In this document: positions 1 through 6,933 of the stretch, piece by piece
Layout of the letters: every line of letters begins with the position of its first letter
How positions within the stretch are numbered: position 1 is the first letter of the stretch
From: CAYMFD01 sp964389475
GTDB lineage: Bacteria; Bacteroidota; Bacteroidia; Chitinophagales; Saprospiraceae
Assembly: GCA_964389475.1 (NCBI GenBank)
Contig: CAYMFD010000126.1
Coordinates: 1 to 9,932, forward strand
DNA length: 9,932 bases
Direction of reading: 5' to 3'
Position numbers and translations under genes: made by a program
The notes under the pieces: model-generated
The model's input: only the letters and a program-made list of their open reading frames with translations
Databases searched by the model: none
Told to the model about the DNA's origin: nothing

Positions 1-13
1 CAGACATTCGTAG

Positions 14-736
14 CTAGATAAATTGAAGATTTTGCTTGAAGGAAGTAATGATCGTTGATACTAAGCCTACTATGACTGCGATAGCAAAATATCTGATCAG
101 CGTTATGTCACCATGCTTAATCATGATGCCTATCAAAGCCCATATGACTACGAGGGCAATCGTTGTGCCCCGGTGTTTAGTGAGATAGGAGCCGACTAGC
201 CCCAGTGTTATCATGAGAGCCACTGTGATACCTACCTCTATACCAGGTACAAATGCTACGCCGATCTCTCTAAGAGTTAAGGCAAATGATACGGTAGTCG
301 CGGCAGATATCCAGCCCAGGTACATTTGTGGTCCTAGGTAGTTCCAGCGATTAAAGCTAGGTAGGGCGGTTTTCATAGCATGATTATACTTGTACAGAAA
401 GACAAGGGAGACCAGATGCCAAAGGATATTGACCAGTACCAACCACTGCATATCCGTCATGCTGATCGGCACGAATGCGATGCTGGCTAGTCCAGCCGAG
501 ATGCCTGCCCATGCCGCCTTGTTGACAAGTGGCGAGTCGTCTAGGTCTCGCCACATACGATAGCTGTAGTAGATCATCCCGATGAAGATCGGACCCCAAA
601 TCGCAAATGCATAGCCGGCAGGATCATTGCGTATCTGCGGATCATCATCAAAGCGTGCCGAACCATCGCTAAAGGCAAGGAGGTAATTAGCAATAGGTAC
701 AAGGACGAAGATTACAAGCTGGAGGATGCGAGCCAT
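14..736 (-). CDS. TspO/MBR-like multi-span membrane protein
   Basis: This 240-residue protein is very hydrophobic, with about eight candidate membrane segments near residues 4-20, 43-58, 73-91, 97-115, 137-155, 165-186, 190-206 and 211-231. The stretch AGYAFAIWGPIF at residues 40-51 and YLGWISAATTVSFAL at 139-153 resemble the conserved parts of bacterial proteins annotated as tryptophan-rich sensory/TspO-MBR-related, which often start with PAGYAFSIWG. Classical TspO has about 160 residues and five helices, so this belongs to the longer related group whose ligand is unknown to me. A porphyrin or tetrapyrrole ligand would be extrapolation. It is the last gene of a three-gene minus-strand operon and starts 9 nt after the stop of the TlpA-like lipoprotein gene. 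No strong ribosome binding site is visible before the ATG, as is common in Bacteroidota. Gene-level confidence is high; family assignment is moderate. Confidence 0.72.
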   Translation of the reverse strand: MARILQLVIFVLVPIANYLLAFSDGSARFDDDPQIRNDPAGYAFAIWGPIFIGMIYYSYRMWRDLDDSPLVNKAAWAGISAGLASIAFVPISMTDMQWLVLVNILWHLVSLVFLYKYNHAMKTALPSFNRWNYLGPQMYLGWISAATTVSFALTLREIGVAFVPGIEVGITVALMITLGLVGSYLTKHRGTTIALVVIWALIGIMIKHGDITLIRYFAIAVIVGLVSTIITSFKQNLQFI

Positions 737-745
737 GACTGTGAA

Positions 746-2038
746 TTACTGGTTGATAAGCGAAGTTAAGTGCTGTCTAAAAGACTGGTCAAATGCGGTG
801 TACTCACTAGTAGCGGGCCCATTAAATCCCGTGTAGATTTTCGAGATCCGATTATCTCTATCAAGTACGATCAGGGTAGGGTAGCTCATAATCTTATCGA
901 TCTGAGGGAAGGTCTTGCTAGCCTCTGACTTACGATATGATCCACCATAGAGGACAGGCCATGGTAACTGTGCCTTGGCCTCATATCGTTTGATCTGCGC
1001 TAGACTTTGAGCTTCATCGTATCGCTCGTAGGCAAGGGCGATTACCTCGATATCGTAGTCCTTGACGATGCCTTTCAGATAGTCACTCGCGTCTTTACAG
1101 TTAGGGCACCAGGTACCCATGATGTCTATGATTTTGACCTTGTCATCGTAACGATCATCCTCTAGGCTGACGAGGTTGCCGTCACTGTTTTTGAAGGCAA
1201 AACTGATAGGGTCTGCCGTGGTCGCAGTGGTCAGCGTGGTCATATCTGGTAGGGTAGCGGTTGCGTCTCGGACAGCTGCCCAGTTACTTACATAGTGCTT
1301 ACCACTCTTAAAGATGCCCGTGATAGAGCCATCCTCTAGCACCTTTCCCAAAAAAAGAAAGGCATGTGCTCCGTCGAATGTGCTGAGGTACAGCTTGTTG
1401 GCCTGGATCGTACCGTCGAGGTAGCGATAGTCACCCGTCTCGGTCTTAAAGGTGCCGGATAGTCGATTACCGTCTTGCTTAAACTCTGCGATGGCAGGGT
1501 AGCTATCCTCTGTATCTATATCAAATGTAGTTGCCCACTGCCCAGACAGATCGGTCACAGGCTCTACCTTAGTCGTAGTAAATCGGTGATCCTGACCGTG
1601 GTAAGCTTTGAATGGGATGCTGTACCCGTCCTTGTAGTTGACGAACCAGTCGCCCTCGATCATATTGTCCTCGTAGATCGCTCGGATGTAGGTGTCATAA
1701 ACGGGGAAGTTGGCAATTAATGTGTCCTTAGCCGTTGCTCGATCTAGCCCGTAGATGATGTCATCCACGACGATCCGCTCGTCACCATTGATTATTTCGA
1801 TGTGAAAGTCGTCTTCTGTATCGTAGACCACCTCAAAGTTAAAGGGTAGTTCTCCTTGCCGATCGACCTTGTAGCTGACCTCCTCGTCATCTTGCATCGC
1901 CTGCACTTCGGGTTCATCGATGATCAGGACACCACGCCATACTCCGGGTGGTAATTTTTTGAAGAACTTGTCTTGAGGACTTACACAGCCGCTCAGTATT
2001 ATGCAGGATAAGACGGTCCAGATTGCTACTCTATTCAT
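746..2038 (-). CDS. TlpA-like thioredoxin-fold lipoprotein
   Basis: The 430-residue product begins with a lipoprotein signal peptide whose lipobox LSGC puts the lipidated cysteine at residue 18, so it should be anchored to a membrane outside the cytoplasm. Residues of about 28-155 and 160-258 look like two beta-rich domains (each with a GxW-type opening, VWRGVLI and SGQWATTF) of unknown function. Residues of about 275-430 form a TlpA/ResA-like thioredoxin domain: the active site is WCPNC with Cys311 and Cys314, and the cis-proline motif SYPTLIVLDRD has Pro387. The two cysteines imply thiol-disulfide exchange, most likely reduction of periplasmic or surface partners; the substrate cannot be told from sequence. 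The gene lies 12 nt after the dynamin-like GTPase stop and 9 nt before the TspO-like gene, so co-transcription is likely. The ATG start is supported by the signal peptide that immediately follows it. Confidence 0.88.
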   Translation of the reverse strand: MNRVAIWTVLSCIILSGCVSPQDKFFKKLPPGVWRGVLIIDEPEVQAMQDDEEVSYKVDRQGELPFNFEVVYDTEDDFHIEIINGDERIVVDDIIYGLDRATAKDTLIANFPVYDTYIRAIYEDNMIEGDWFVNYKDGYSIPFKAYHGQDHRFTTTKVEPVTDLSGQWATTFDIDTEDSYPAIAEFKQDGNRLSGTFKTETGDYRYLDGTIQANKLYLSTFDGAHAFLFLGKVLEDGSITGIFKSGKHYVSNWAAVRDATATLPDMTTLTTATTADPISFAFKNSDGNLVSLEDDRYDDKVKIIDIMGTWCPNCKDASDYLKGIVKDYDIEVIALAYERYDEAQSLAQIKRYEAKAQLPWPVLYGGSYRKSEASKTFPQIDKIMSYPTLIVLDRDNRISKIYTGFNGPATSEYTAFDQSFRQHLTSLINQ

Positions 2039-2050
2039 ACGTAATGATTG

Positions 2051-3784
2051 TTACTCTAGGAGACGCTTTGTCTCCTGTAAGTGTTCATCTAGATTGATGC
2101 GGATATTGTCTTGTTGCCCTTCGAACTTGTCTAGTGTCTTGGCCTCGTGGTCTAGCAATCGATCGAGTTGGAAAAAGTTGTCGTCAATCCGCTGGCCGAT
2201 TCGCTCCGTATATGTCGTCAGTCGCTCCTTGACTTCAAAGGTGATTCGCTCTCTACCTCGCTTGATCTCATCTCTAAACCCACGTAGGATCTTCTTGCGC
2301 TTAAGACCTAGGCTCACCCCTGCGAATAGGACGCCGATGGTCGTAAGTATACCGCCCGTAATGTCAAATACAGCGCCATTGGTAATGGTAGCCAGTATCA
2401 CACCTACGATGGCTAGTCCTGACCCGGCCGCCATGTTAGGCGCTACATTGCCGCTATCCTTGACCAGCTGCTCGTCGTAGAAGTTCTCGCTATCTTGCAT
2501 AAACGAGGCGAAGCTCTCCTGCAGCTCCTTGAGGACATTGGCACGTCGCTCGGCTATGTCGGCGAAGATCTCATCACTATCTGAGAGTATCATCTTGCTG
2601 TCCTTGAGCTGTCCGTGTACCAGCTTGGCCATGGTCTGTATGTTGTCTGCGACGTCGACGATGCCTTGCTGTAGTTTGTTGCGGAGGGCCGAGTTGAGCT
2701 TATGCTCGAAGTCTTTTGCCTCATTGCTTAACCAGCTTTTGAGGCTTTCCGTAGAGCCAAAAACACTGCTGACAGACCGCTTCATGACCGATACAAAGGC
2801 CATCCCGTCACCTAGCTTGTCATAGGTTTCGCCACTGATCCTATCATAGGTCGCTACCAGGTTCTCTACTAGCATGTCTATCTGATAGGCCGTCTTGCCT
2901 GTCTGCTCCTCTAGTGTGACCTTGATCGCTGACCTAAAAGACTGGTCCGCCTCCCACTGACGGCGGCGGAGGTCTAGGCTGTGCTGTATTTTTTCGACGA
3001 TAGTACGGGCCGTCTCGGTGTTGTTTTGTGCCTTAAGTACCGGTGCCTTGCCACCTGTAATATGTTGGGTGATAAACGACCGGATGGCCTTGAAGCCACT
3101 CTCTTCTTTGAGGCCTTCGATCTCCTGCTTGGCACTTACGTCAAATACAGTGGGATTGTCTATCCCCTTCTTGATGGCTTGTTCTGTGACGCCGCCTATG
3201 TTGGTCTGTAGGTCATTGTCTGGTAGCAAGTCCTTTTGCTGTAGCACGAATATGATCTTCCGCCTCCACTCTTCATTGATATAATCGAAAAACTCCCAAG
3301 ATGACTGCCGATATGGGTTCTTGGCCTCAAATACAAAGACGATCAGGTCACTATGAGGTATAAACCGCTCGGTGATTTCCTGGTGATGGTCGACTATCGT
3401 ATTGGTGCCTGGCGTATCGACGATGGCTATTTCCTTGAGTATTTCGACAGGTTGCTCTATCCTTTTGAGATAGGGATTGATGTCGATAATCTTTTCTTCG
3501 CTGCCATAGGTGATGAGCTGGATGGTGTCCGTCATCGGCGATGGTGCCACCTTGCAGATCTCCTTGTCTGTGTCGAGTAGGGCATTGATAAAAGAACTCT
3601 TGCCGGCCTTGACCTCGCCTACGATTACAAAGGTGAATGGCGTCTCTAACTGTGCCAGCATCGCCTCAACAGTCGCCTCTAGCTGCGCATGCTGGATCTC
3701 ACTAGTCAGGGCCTTGAGCTGCTGCAGCGTGCCGCCTACACTGCTGAGTAGTTGAGCGGATTCTGTATCTAAAATTGCCTTCAT
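2051..3784 (-). CDS. Bacterial dynamin-like GTPase
   Basis: This 577-residue protein has an N-terminal dynamin-type GTPase domain. The P-loop GEVKAGKSS covers residues 56-64, a switch threonine lies in the segment PMTDTIQ (83-89), and the G3 motif DTPG is at 123-126. The G4 position reads QQKD (182-185) rather than the usual T/NKxD, a divergent but positionally consistent version, and VSAK at 216-219 may be G5. A long helical region (about 255-445) is followed by two hydrophobic segments, about 450-469 and 474-494, then a basic KRKK and a further charged helical tail. This matches bacterial dynamin-like proteins in which the hydrophobic hairpin or paddle inserts into membrane. Known family members hydrolyse GTP to tubulate, fuse or repair membranes; the role here is inferred. 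It is the first gene of the operon. Unlike many bacterial systems there is no adjacent second dynamin. Confidence 0.9.
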   Translation of the reverse strand: MKAILDTESAQLLSSVGGTLQQLKALTSEIQHAQLEATVEAMLAQLETPFTFVIVGEVKAGKSSFINALLDTDKEICKVAPSPMTDTIQLITYGSEEKIIDINPYLKRIEQPVEILKEIAIVDTPGTNTIVDHHQEITERFIPHSDLIVFVFEAKNPYRQSSWEFFDYINEEWRRKIIFVLQQKDLLPDNDLQTNIGGVTEQAIKKGIDNPTVFDVSAKQEIEGLKEESGFKAIRSFITQHITGGKAPVLKAQNNTETARTIVEKIQHSLDLRRRQWEADQSFRSAIKVTLEEQTGKTAYQIDMLVENLVATYDRISGETYDKLGDGMAFVSVMKRSVSSVFGSTESLKSWLSNEAKDFEHKLNSALRNKLQQGIVDVADNIQTMAKLVHGQLKDSKMILSDSDEIFADIAERRANVLKELQESFASFMQDSENFYDEQLVKDSGNVAPNMAAGSGLAIVGVILATITNGAVFDITGGILTTIGVLFAGVSLGLKRKKILRGFRDEIKRGRERITFEVKERLTTYTERIGQRIDDNFFQLDRLLDHEAKTLDKFEGQQDNIRINLDEHLQETKRLLE

Positions 3785-3804
3785 GTATCTACGTTGCTGT
3801 GCGG

Positions 3805-3812
3805 CTAAGATA
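3805..3812 (-). promoter_or_regulatory. Possible -7 promoter element for the dynamin operon
   Basis: Read on the minus strand this is TATCTTAG, seven of eight matches to the Bacteroidota -7 consensus TAnnTTTG. It would start transcription about 14 nt before the dynamin-like gene start codon. No TTTG-type -33 element is seen at the right distance. A second near-match (TATTTTTC, minus strand, 3860-3867) would give a leader of about 70 nt, so the true start is undecided. Confidence 0.28.
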
Positions 3813-3832
3813 GCTATATCGTAATATGTTGA

Positions 3833-3853
3833 CCTATGGTATCGATCTATAGG
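3833..3853. promoter_or_regulatory. Operator-like dyad upstream of the dynamin operon
   Basis: A 7-bp inverted repeat, with arms CCTATGG and CTATAGG pairing through one G-T wobble, surrounds the 7-nt centre TATCGAT. It sits 49-69 nt upstream of the dynamin-like start codon, close to both candidate promoters. It could be a binding site for a dimeric regulator or a chance palindrome; nothing else in the window carries the same motif. Confidence 0.25.
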
Positions 3854-3867
3854 AGCATCGAAAAATA

Positions 3868-4039
3868 CAGGTTTGACTTTTTTTGATAGCGGTTCTGCAT
3901 GACGAGCAAGGCACTTGGCAGGATTTATAGGAGGCCATTAAGAGGCGTCGCTCTACTGCAATAGACGATGTCTTGAGCCGTGTCGAAAGATAATCGGCTG
4001 GCAAAATGTGCGGCTTTTGTAAAAAGCAATAAAAATGAG
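3868..4039. repeat. Diverged direct repeat, copy 1
   Basis: This copy opens with CAGGTTT and ends near GCAATAAAAATGAG. Its first 97 nt align without gaps to copy 2 at roughly 80% identity by eye. It then carries about 25 extra nt before rejoining at the shared block TGGCAAAATGTGCGGCTTTT. The long identical blocks include TTTTTTGATAG, AAGGCACTT and GTCGCTCTAC. The 25-nt length difference is not a multiple of three, which argues that the element is not coding. It may be an interspersed non-coding repeat, a degenerate small mobile element, or a duplicated RNA or regulatory region. Confidence 0.75.
3970..3991. repeat. Short palindrome-like insert within repeat copy 1
   Basis: The extra segment of copy 1 contains TTGAGCCGTGTCGAAAG, flanked by TCTT and AAGA, so the ends can pair (with a bulge) into a small hairpin. 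It resembles the TGAGC-TGTCGAAG type of short interspersed repeat that I recall from many environmental bacterial genomes. It accounts for most of the length difference between the two copies. The match to that family is from memory and imperfect. Confidence 0.35.
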
Positions 4040-4129
4040 TTGTCTAGGAGGGTGTAGACTGTAAACTATACTACAGAATTAGTTGATCGGTATACCAAGA
4101 TGATCCATAACCTTGTGCATCTCACAATG

Positions 4130-4277
4130 CAGGTTTTACCTTTTTTGATAGTAGTACTGCAAGTAGAGTAAGGCACTTTGCAGTATTTATTGGTTGCGAG
4201 TAAGATGTGTCGCTCTACAGCAATAGGCAGGCGGATGGCAAAATGTGCGGCTTTTACCCAGCAAATAAAAACTTGAG
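4130..4277. repeat. Diverged direct repeat, copy 2
   Basis: This is the second copy, in the same orientation, beginning 262 nt after the start of copy 1. It runs from CAGGTTTTACC to GCAAATAAAAACTTGAG and lacks the 25-nt extra segment of copy 1. Changes are scattered singly through the unit, and the shared 3' block TGGCAAAATGTGCGGCTTTT is fully conserved. About 90 nt of unrelated sequence separates the copies. No terminal inverted repeats or target-site duplications are evident. Confidence 0.75.
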
Positions 4278-4386
4278 TGGCAATCATTGACCATTGAGTT
4301 AGCTCTTATTCCAAGTGCAGTAGTAAAACAGTAAAAGGAAAGCAATTTTGATTCAGTAGCGGACGGTACTGGCGCTGCATTATCCG

Positions 4387-4406
4387 TCGGTGGGTACCGA
4401 TTTTTT
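4387..4406 (+). terminator. Terminator-like hairpin, plus strand
   Basis: A perfect 5-bp stem (TCGGT / ACCGA) with a GGGT loop is followed at once by six T residues. This has the form of a short intrinsic terminator for plus-strand transcription. No plus-strand gene precedes it, so if real it would end a non-coding transcript running through the repeat region. The stem is short, so chance is possible. Confidence 0.35.
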
Positions 4407-4492
4407 GTAGCTCTATATCCTCTTGTTAATTCTGAATGCGCCAGGAATTGCCTTAGAGCGACTAGCTTTTTTGGTTATTTTTTCAGCAATGG

Positions 4493-4519
4493 AAAAAGTA
4501 ACTGGCCCGTCGCGCCAGT
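4493..4519 (-). terminator. Terminator-like hairpin, minus strand
   Basis: On the minus strand, arms ACTGGC and GCCAGT form a 6-bp GC-rich stem with a 7-nt loop, followed by TACTTTTT. This could terminate minus-strand transcription coming from beyond 4520. The same bases offer an alternative, overlapping stem (GTCGC at 4509-4513 with GCGAC at 4520-4524). No minus-strand gene lies upstream, so the terminated RNA would be antisense or non-coding. Confidence 0.35.
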
Positions 4520-4698
4520 GCGACAATGCCACGCTAGAACTAGGGTGCATAAGATCTGATTTACATAAATGTGACTAGGGTGTTTGTCGAGATGTCTAGT
4601 TTGAGGCATGCTAGTGGTTAAAGCAAGGTTATTGGGATCCTTCATTTTTAGTTCTACCCATCCACAATAATAGTCCCAACCACTTTCTCAAGAGAATG

Positions 4699-4706
4699 TA
4701 TCTTTG
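4699..4706 (+). promoter_or_regulatory. Bacteroidota -7 promoter box for the peptidase gene
   Basis: TATCTTTG matches TAnnTTTG exactly and would place the transcript start near 4713, about 30 nt before the ATG at 4743. The TTG of this box is also an in-frame upstream start candidate for the peptidase (4704), but it would lie outside the transcript, which supports the ATG at 4743. A good -33 TTTG is not visible. Confidence 0.55.
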
Positions 4707-4742
4707 GCCTGTATTCACATTGCTAGCCTTTACAACCTGATT

Positions 4743-6881
4743 ATGAGATTTTTACAATATGCAACGGCAATACTGGTATTAGCACTAGTAGGCTGTAAGA
4801 ACGAAGATATGTCACAAGGTTTTCCCACTATAGAAGTAGTAACTCCCACCACACGGATGGATACGGTCGTAGAGGACTATCACGGCGTCAAGGTTGAGGA
4901 TCCGTATAGATGGCTGGAGGATGATACCTCTGCTGAGACTGGCGAATGGGTCAAGGCACAGAACGAGGTAACCTATGGCTACATAGACCAGATCCCTTTC
5001 CGAGATAAAATAAGAGACCGCCTAGAGCAGGTGTGGAACTATGAGAAGTATGGTAGCCCATTTAAAGAAGGCGATAAGTACTACTATTTTAAAAATGATG
5101 GTCTGCAGAATCAATACGTCTTATATGCTGCGGACTCACCGACGGACGAAGGCGTGGTCGTACTTGACCCCAATAAGTTTAGCGATGACGGTACGGCCTC
5201 ACTGGGCGGGATGTCTTTCAATAAAGAAGGTAACTACCTGGCCTACTTCGTGAGTGAGGGCGGATCAGACTGGCGTACGGGCTATGTGAAGGATATGTCG
5301 ACTGGTGACCTCCTAGATGACAAGATCGAGTGGGCTAAGTTTAGCGGATTGTCATGGCAAGGAGATGGATTTTACTACAGTCGCTACCCAGAGCCCAAGG
5401 AAGGAGACGAACTATCTGCTGCTAATGAATACCACGCCGTATACTTCCATAAACTAGGTACAGAGCAGTCAGAGGATAAGCTGATATACGTCGACAATGA
5501 CTACCCTCAGCGTAATGTGTACGCTGGCACGACCGAGGATGAGCGATTCGTCATACTGAGCAAGAGCGAGAGCACCAGCGGTAATGCCCTAAGCATCATC
5601 GACAGCAAGACGGGCAAAAGAGTAGACCTCGTCACAGACTTCGATCACGACTACAGCGTAGTAGATAATGATGGTAGTAAACTCTTGCTACAGACTAATG
5701 TGGGAGCACCTAAGAATAGAGTGGTAAGTGTAGATCTTGACAACCCTGCCGCTAGCAACTGGCAGGACTTCATACCCGAGTCGGACGACCCGCTACGAGG
5801 GGTCTCTATGGTCGGTGGTAAGATATTCGCTACCTATATGCACGATGCGAGTAGCCTTGTCAAGGTGTTTGACATGGATGGTAAGTTTATCCAGAATCTA
5901 GATCTGCCTGGCATCGGTAGCACTGGCGGTGTCAGTGGTAAGAAGGAGCAGGACATTGGCTTTTACAGTTTTACGAGCTTTACAAGACCATCGACGATCT
6001 ACCAGTTGGATGTCAAGACACTTAGCAGCGAGGTCTTTCGCAAGCCCGACGTAGACTTTGACAGCGATGCTTACGAGACCGTGCAGGAGTGGTATACCAG
6101 TAAGGATGGTACTAAGGTGCCGATGTTTATCACCCGTAAGAAGGGACTAGAGATGGATGGCGTACGGCCCACATTGCTGTACGGCTATGGTGGCTTCGAT
6201 ATTCCCATTACGCCTTCGTTTAGCCTCAAGCGCATACCTCTGCTAGAAAATGGTGGCATGTACGTAGTCGCTAATATCCGTGGTGGTGGAGAGTTCGGTA
6301 AGGACTGGCACCAGGCCGGTACCAAGGAGCGAAAGCAGAATGTCTTCGACGACTTCATCGCTGCAGCAGAGTACCTCATCGATCAGGGATATACCACACC
6401 AGCCAAACTGGCCATCGAAGGCCGGTCCAATGGTGGTCTACTTGTAGGTGCTACGATGACACAGCGTCCTGACTTATTCGCCGTCGCATTTCCACACGTA
6501 GGCGTCCTAGATATGCTGCGCTATCATGAGTTTACGATAGGCTGGGCATGGGCAGCAGACTACGGACGTAGTGATGATCCAGAGGCCTTTAAGTACCTCA
6601 TGGAGTACAGTCCACTACACAACGTCGAGGAGGTAGCATATCCTGCCACGATGGTGGCCACAGCTGATCATGACGATAGGGTAGTACCGGCTCACTCCTT
6701 TAAGTTTATCTCAGAGCTACAGCGAAAGCATCAAGGACCCAATCCCGTCCTTATACGAGTCGAGACCAGCGCTGGTCATGGTGCAGGTAAGCCTACCAGT
6801 ATGCAGATTGACGAGAATGCAGACTACCTCGCCTTTATGCTTTACAACATGGATGAGGGTTATAATCCCATCAACGACTAA
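4743..6881 (+). CDS. Prolyl oligopeptidase family (S9A) lipoprotein
   Basis: The product of 712 residues is a prolyl-oligopeptidase-type serine peptidase, which cleaves short peptides, classically after proline. The start at 4743 is chosen because it gives a lipoprotein signal with lipobox LVGC (Cys18) and lies just downstream of a -7 promoter box. The frame stays open upstream to a TTG at 4704, but that extension of 13 residues would spoil the signal peptide. Residues of about 51-74 hold the family's N-terminal motif (VEDPYRWLEDDTS onward). A beta-propeller follows to about residue 435, then the alpha/beta hydrolase. The triad is Ser562 in GRSNGG, Asp644 in ADHDDRVVPAHSFKF and His679 in SAGHGAGKPT, with the substrate-binding arginine of the DDR motif (Arg646) present. 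Length is normal for the family. An extracytoplasmic role in peptide use is inferred. The M23 gene follows after 52 nt with no obvious terminator between. Confidence 0.95.
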   Translation: MRFLQYATAILVLALVGCKNEDMSQGFPTIEVVTPTTRMDTVVEDYHGVKVEDPYRWLEDDTSAETGEWVKAQNEVTYGYIDQIPFRDKIRDRLEQVWNYEKYGSPFKEGDKYYYFKNDGLQNQYVLYAADSPTDEGVVVLDPNKFSDDGTASLGGMSFNKEGNYLAYFVSEGGSDWRTGYVKDMSTGDLLDDKIEWAKFSGLSWQGDGFYYSRYPEPKEGDELSAANEYHAVYFHKLGTEQSEDKLIYVDNDYPQRNVYAGTTEDERFVILSKSESTSGNALSIIDSKTGKRVDLVTDFDHDYSVVDNDGSKLLLQTNVGAPKNRVVSVDLDNPAASNWQDFIPESDDPLRGVSMVGGKIFATYMHDASSLVKVFDMDGKFIQNLDLPGIGSTGGVSGKKEQDIGFYSFTSFTRPSTIYQLDVKTLSSEVFRKPDVDFDSDAYETVQEWYTSKDGTKVPMFITRKKGLEMDGVRPTLLYGYGGFDIPITPSFSLKRIPLLENGGMYVVANIRGGGEFGKDWHQAGTKERKQNVFDDFIAAAEYLIDQGYTTPAKLAIEGRSNGGLLVGATMTQRPDLFAVAFPHVGVLDMLRYHEFTIGWAWAADYGRSDDPEAFKYLMEYSPLHNVEEVAYPATMVATADHDDRVVPAHSFKFISELQRKHQGPNPVLIRVETSAGHGAGKPTSMQIDENADYLAFMLYNMDEGYNPIND

Positions 6882-6933
6882 ACTTTTAACCCCCATAAAA
6901 ACGTAGTACAATAGTAAACTAGCTAAAACCACT

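Larger units (their letters stand above)
3785..4742. other. Long non-coding stretch between divergent genes
   Basis: About 960 nt separate the start of the minus-strand dynamin operon from the start of the plus-strand peptidase gene. No open frame here looks like a real gene. The longest, 73 codons on the minus strand at 4066-4287, overlaps repeat copy 2, and its frame is broken in repeat copy 1. The stretch holds a dyad (3833-3853), two diverged direct repeats (3868-4039 and 4130-4277), a plus-strand terminator-like hairpin (4387-4406), a minus-strand terminator-like hairpin (4493-4519), and a -7 promoter box (4699-4706). Its base composition is visibly more A/T-rich, with homopolymer runs, than the flanking genes. 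No tRNA or rRNA is recognisable. Confidence 0.8.

Noticed and set aside
2001..2480. Plus-strand open frame of 159 codons
   Set aside because: It is antisense to the well-supported dynamin-like GTPase and the start of the lipoprotein gene. Its Ser/Arg/Pro-rich composition is typical of a shadow frame.
14..3784. The dynamin operon as an anti-phage defence island
   Set aside because: Some bacterial dynamins take part in defence, but no nuclease, sensor, toxin or mobile-element gene is nearby, and the two partner genes look like envelope proteins.
3868..4277. The two repeats as a CRISPR array
   Set aside because: There are only two units, each of about 150 nt and about 20% diverged. No short regular repeat-spacer pattern and no cas genes are present.
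4066..4287. Minus-strand open frame of 73 codons in the gene-free stretch
   Set aside because: It lies largely within repeat copy 2. The equivalent frame in copy 1 is broken by a 25-nt indel and a stop, and the protein has no recognisable features.
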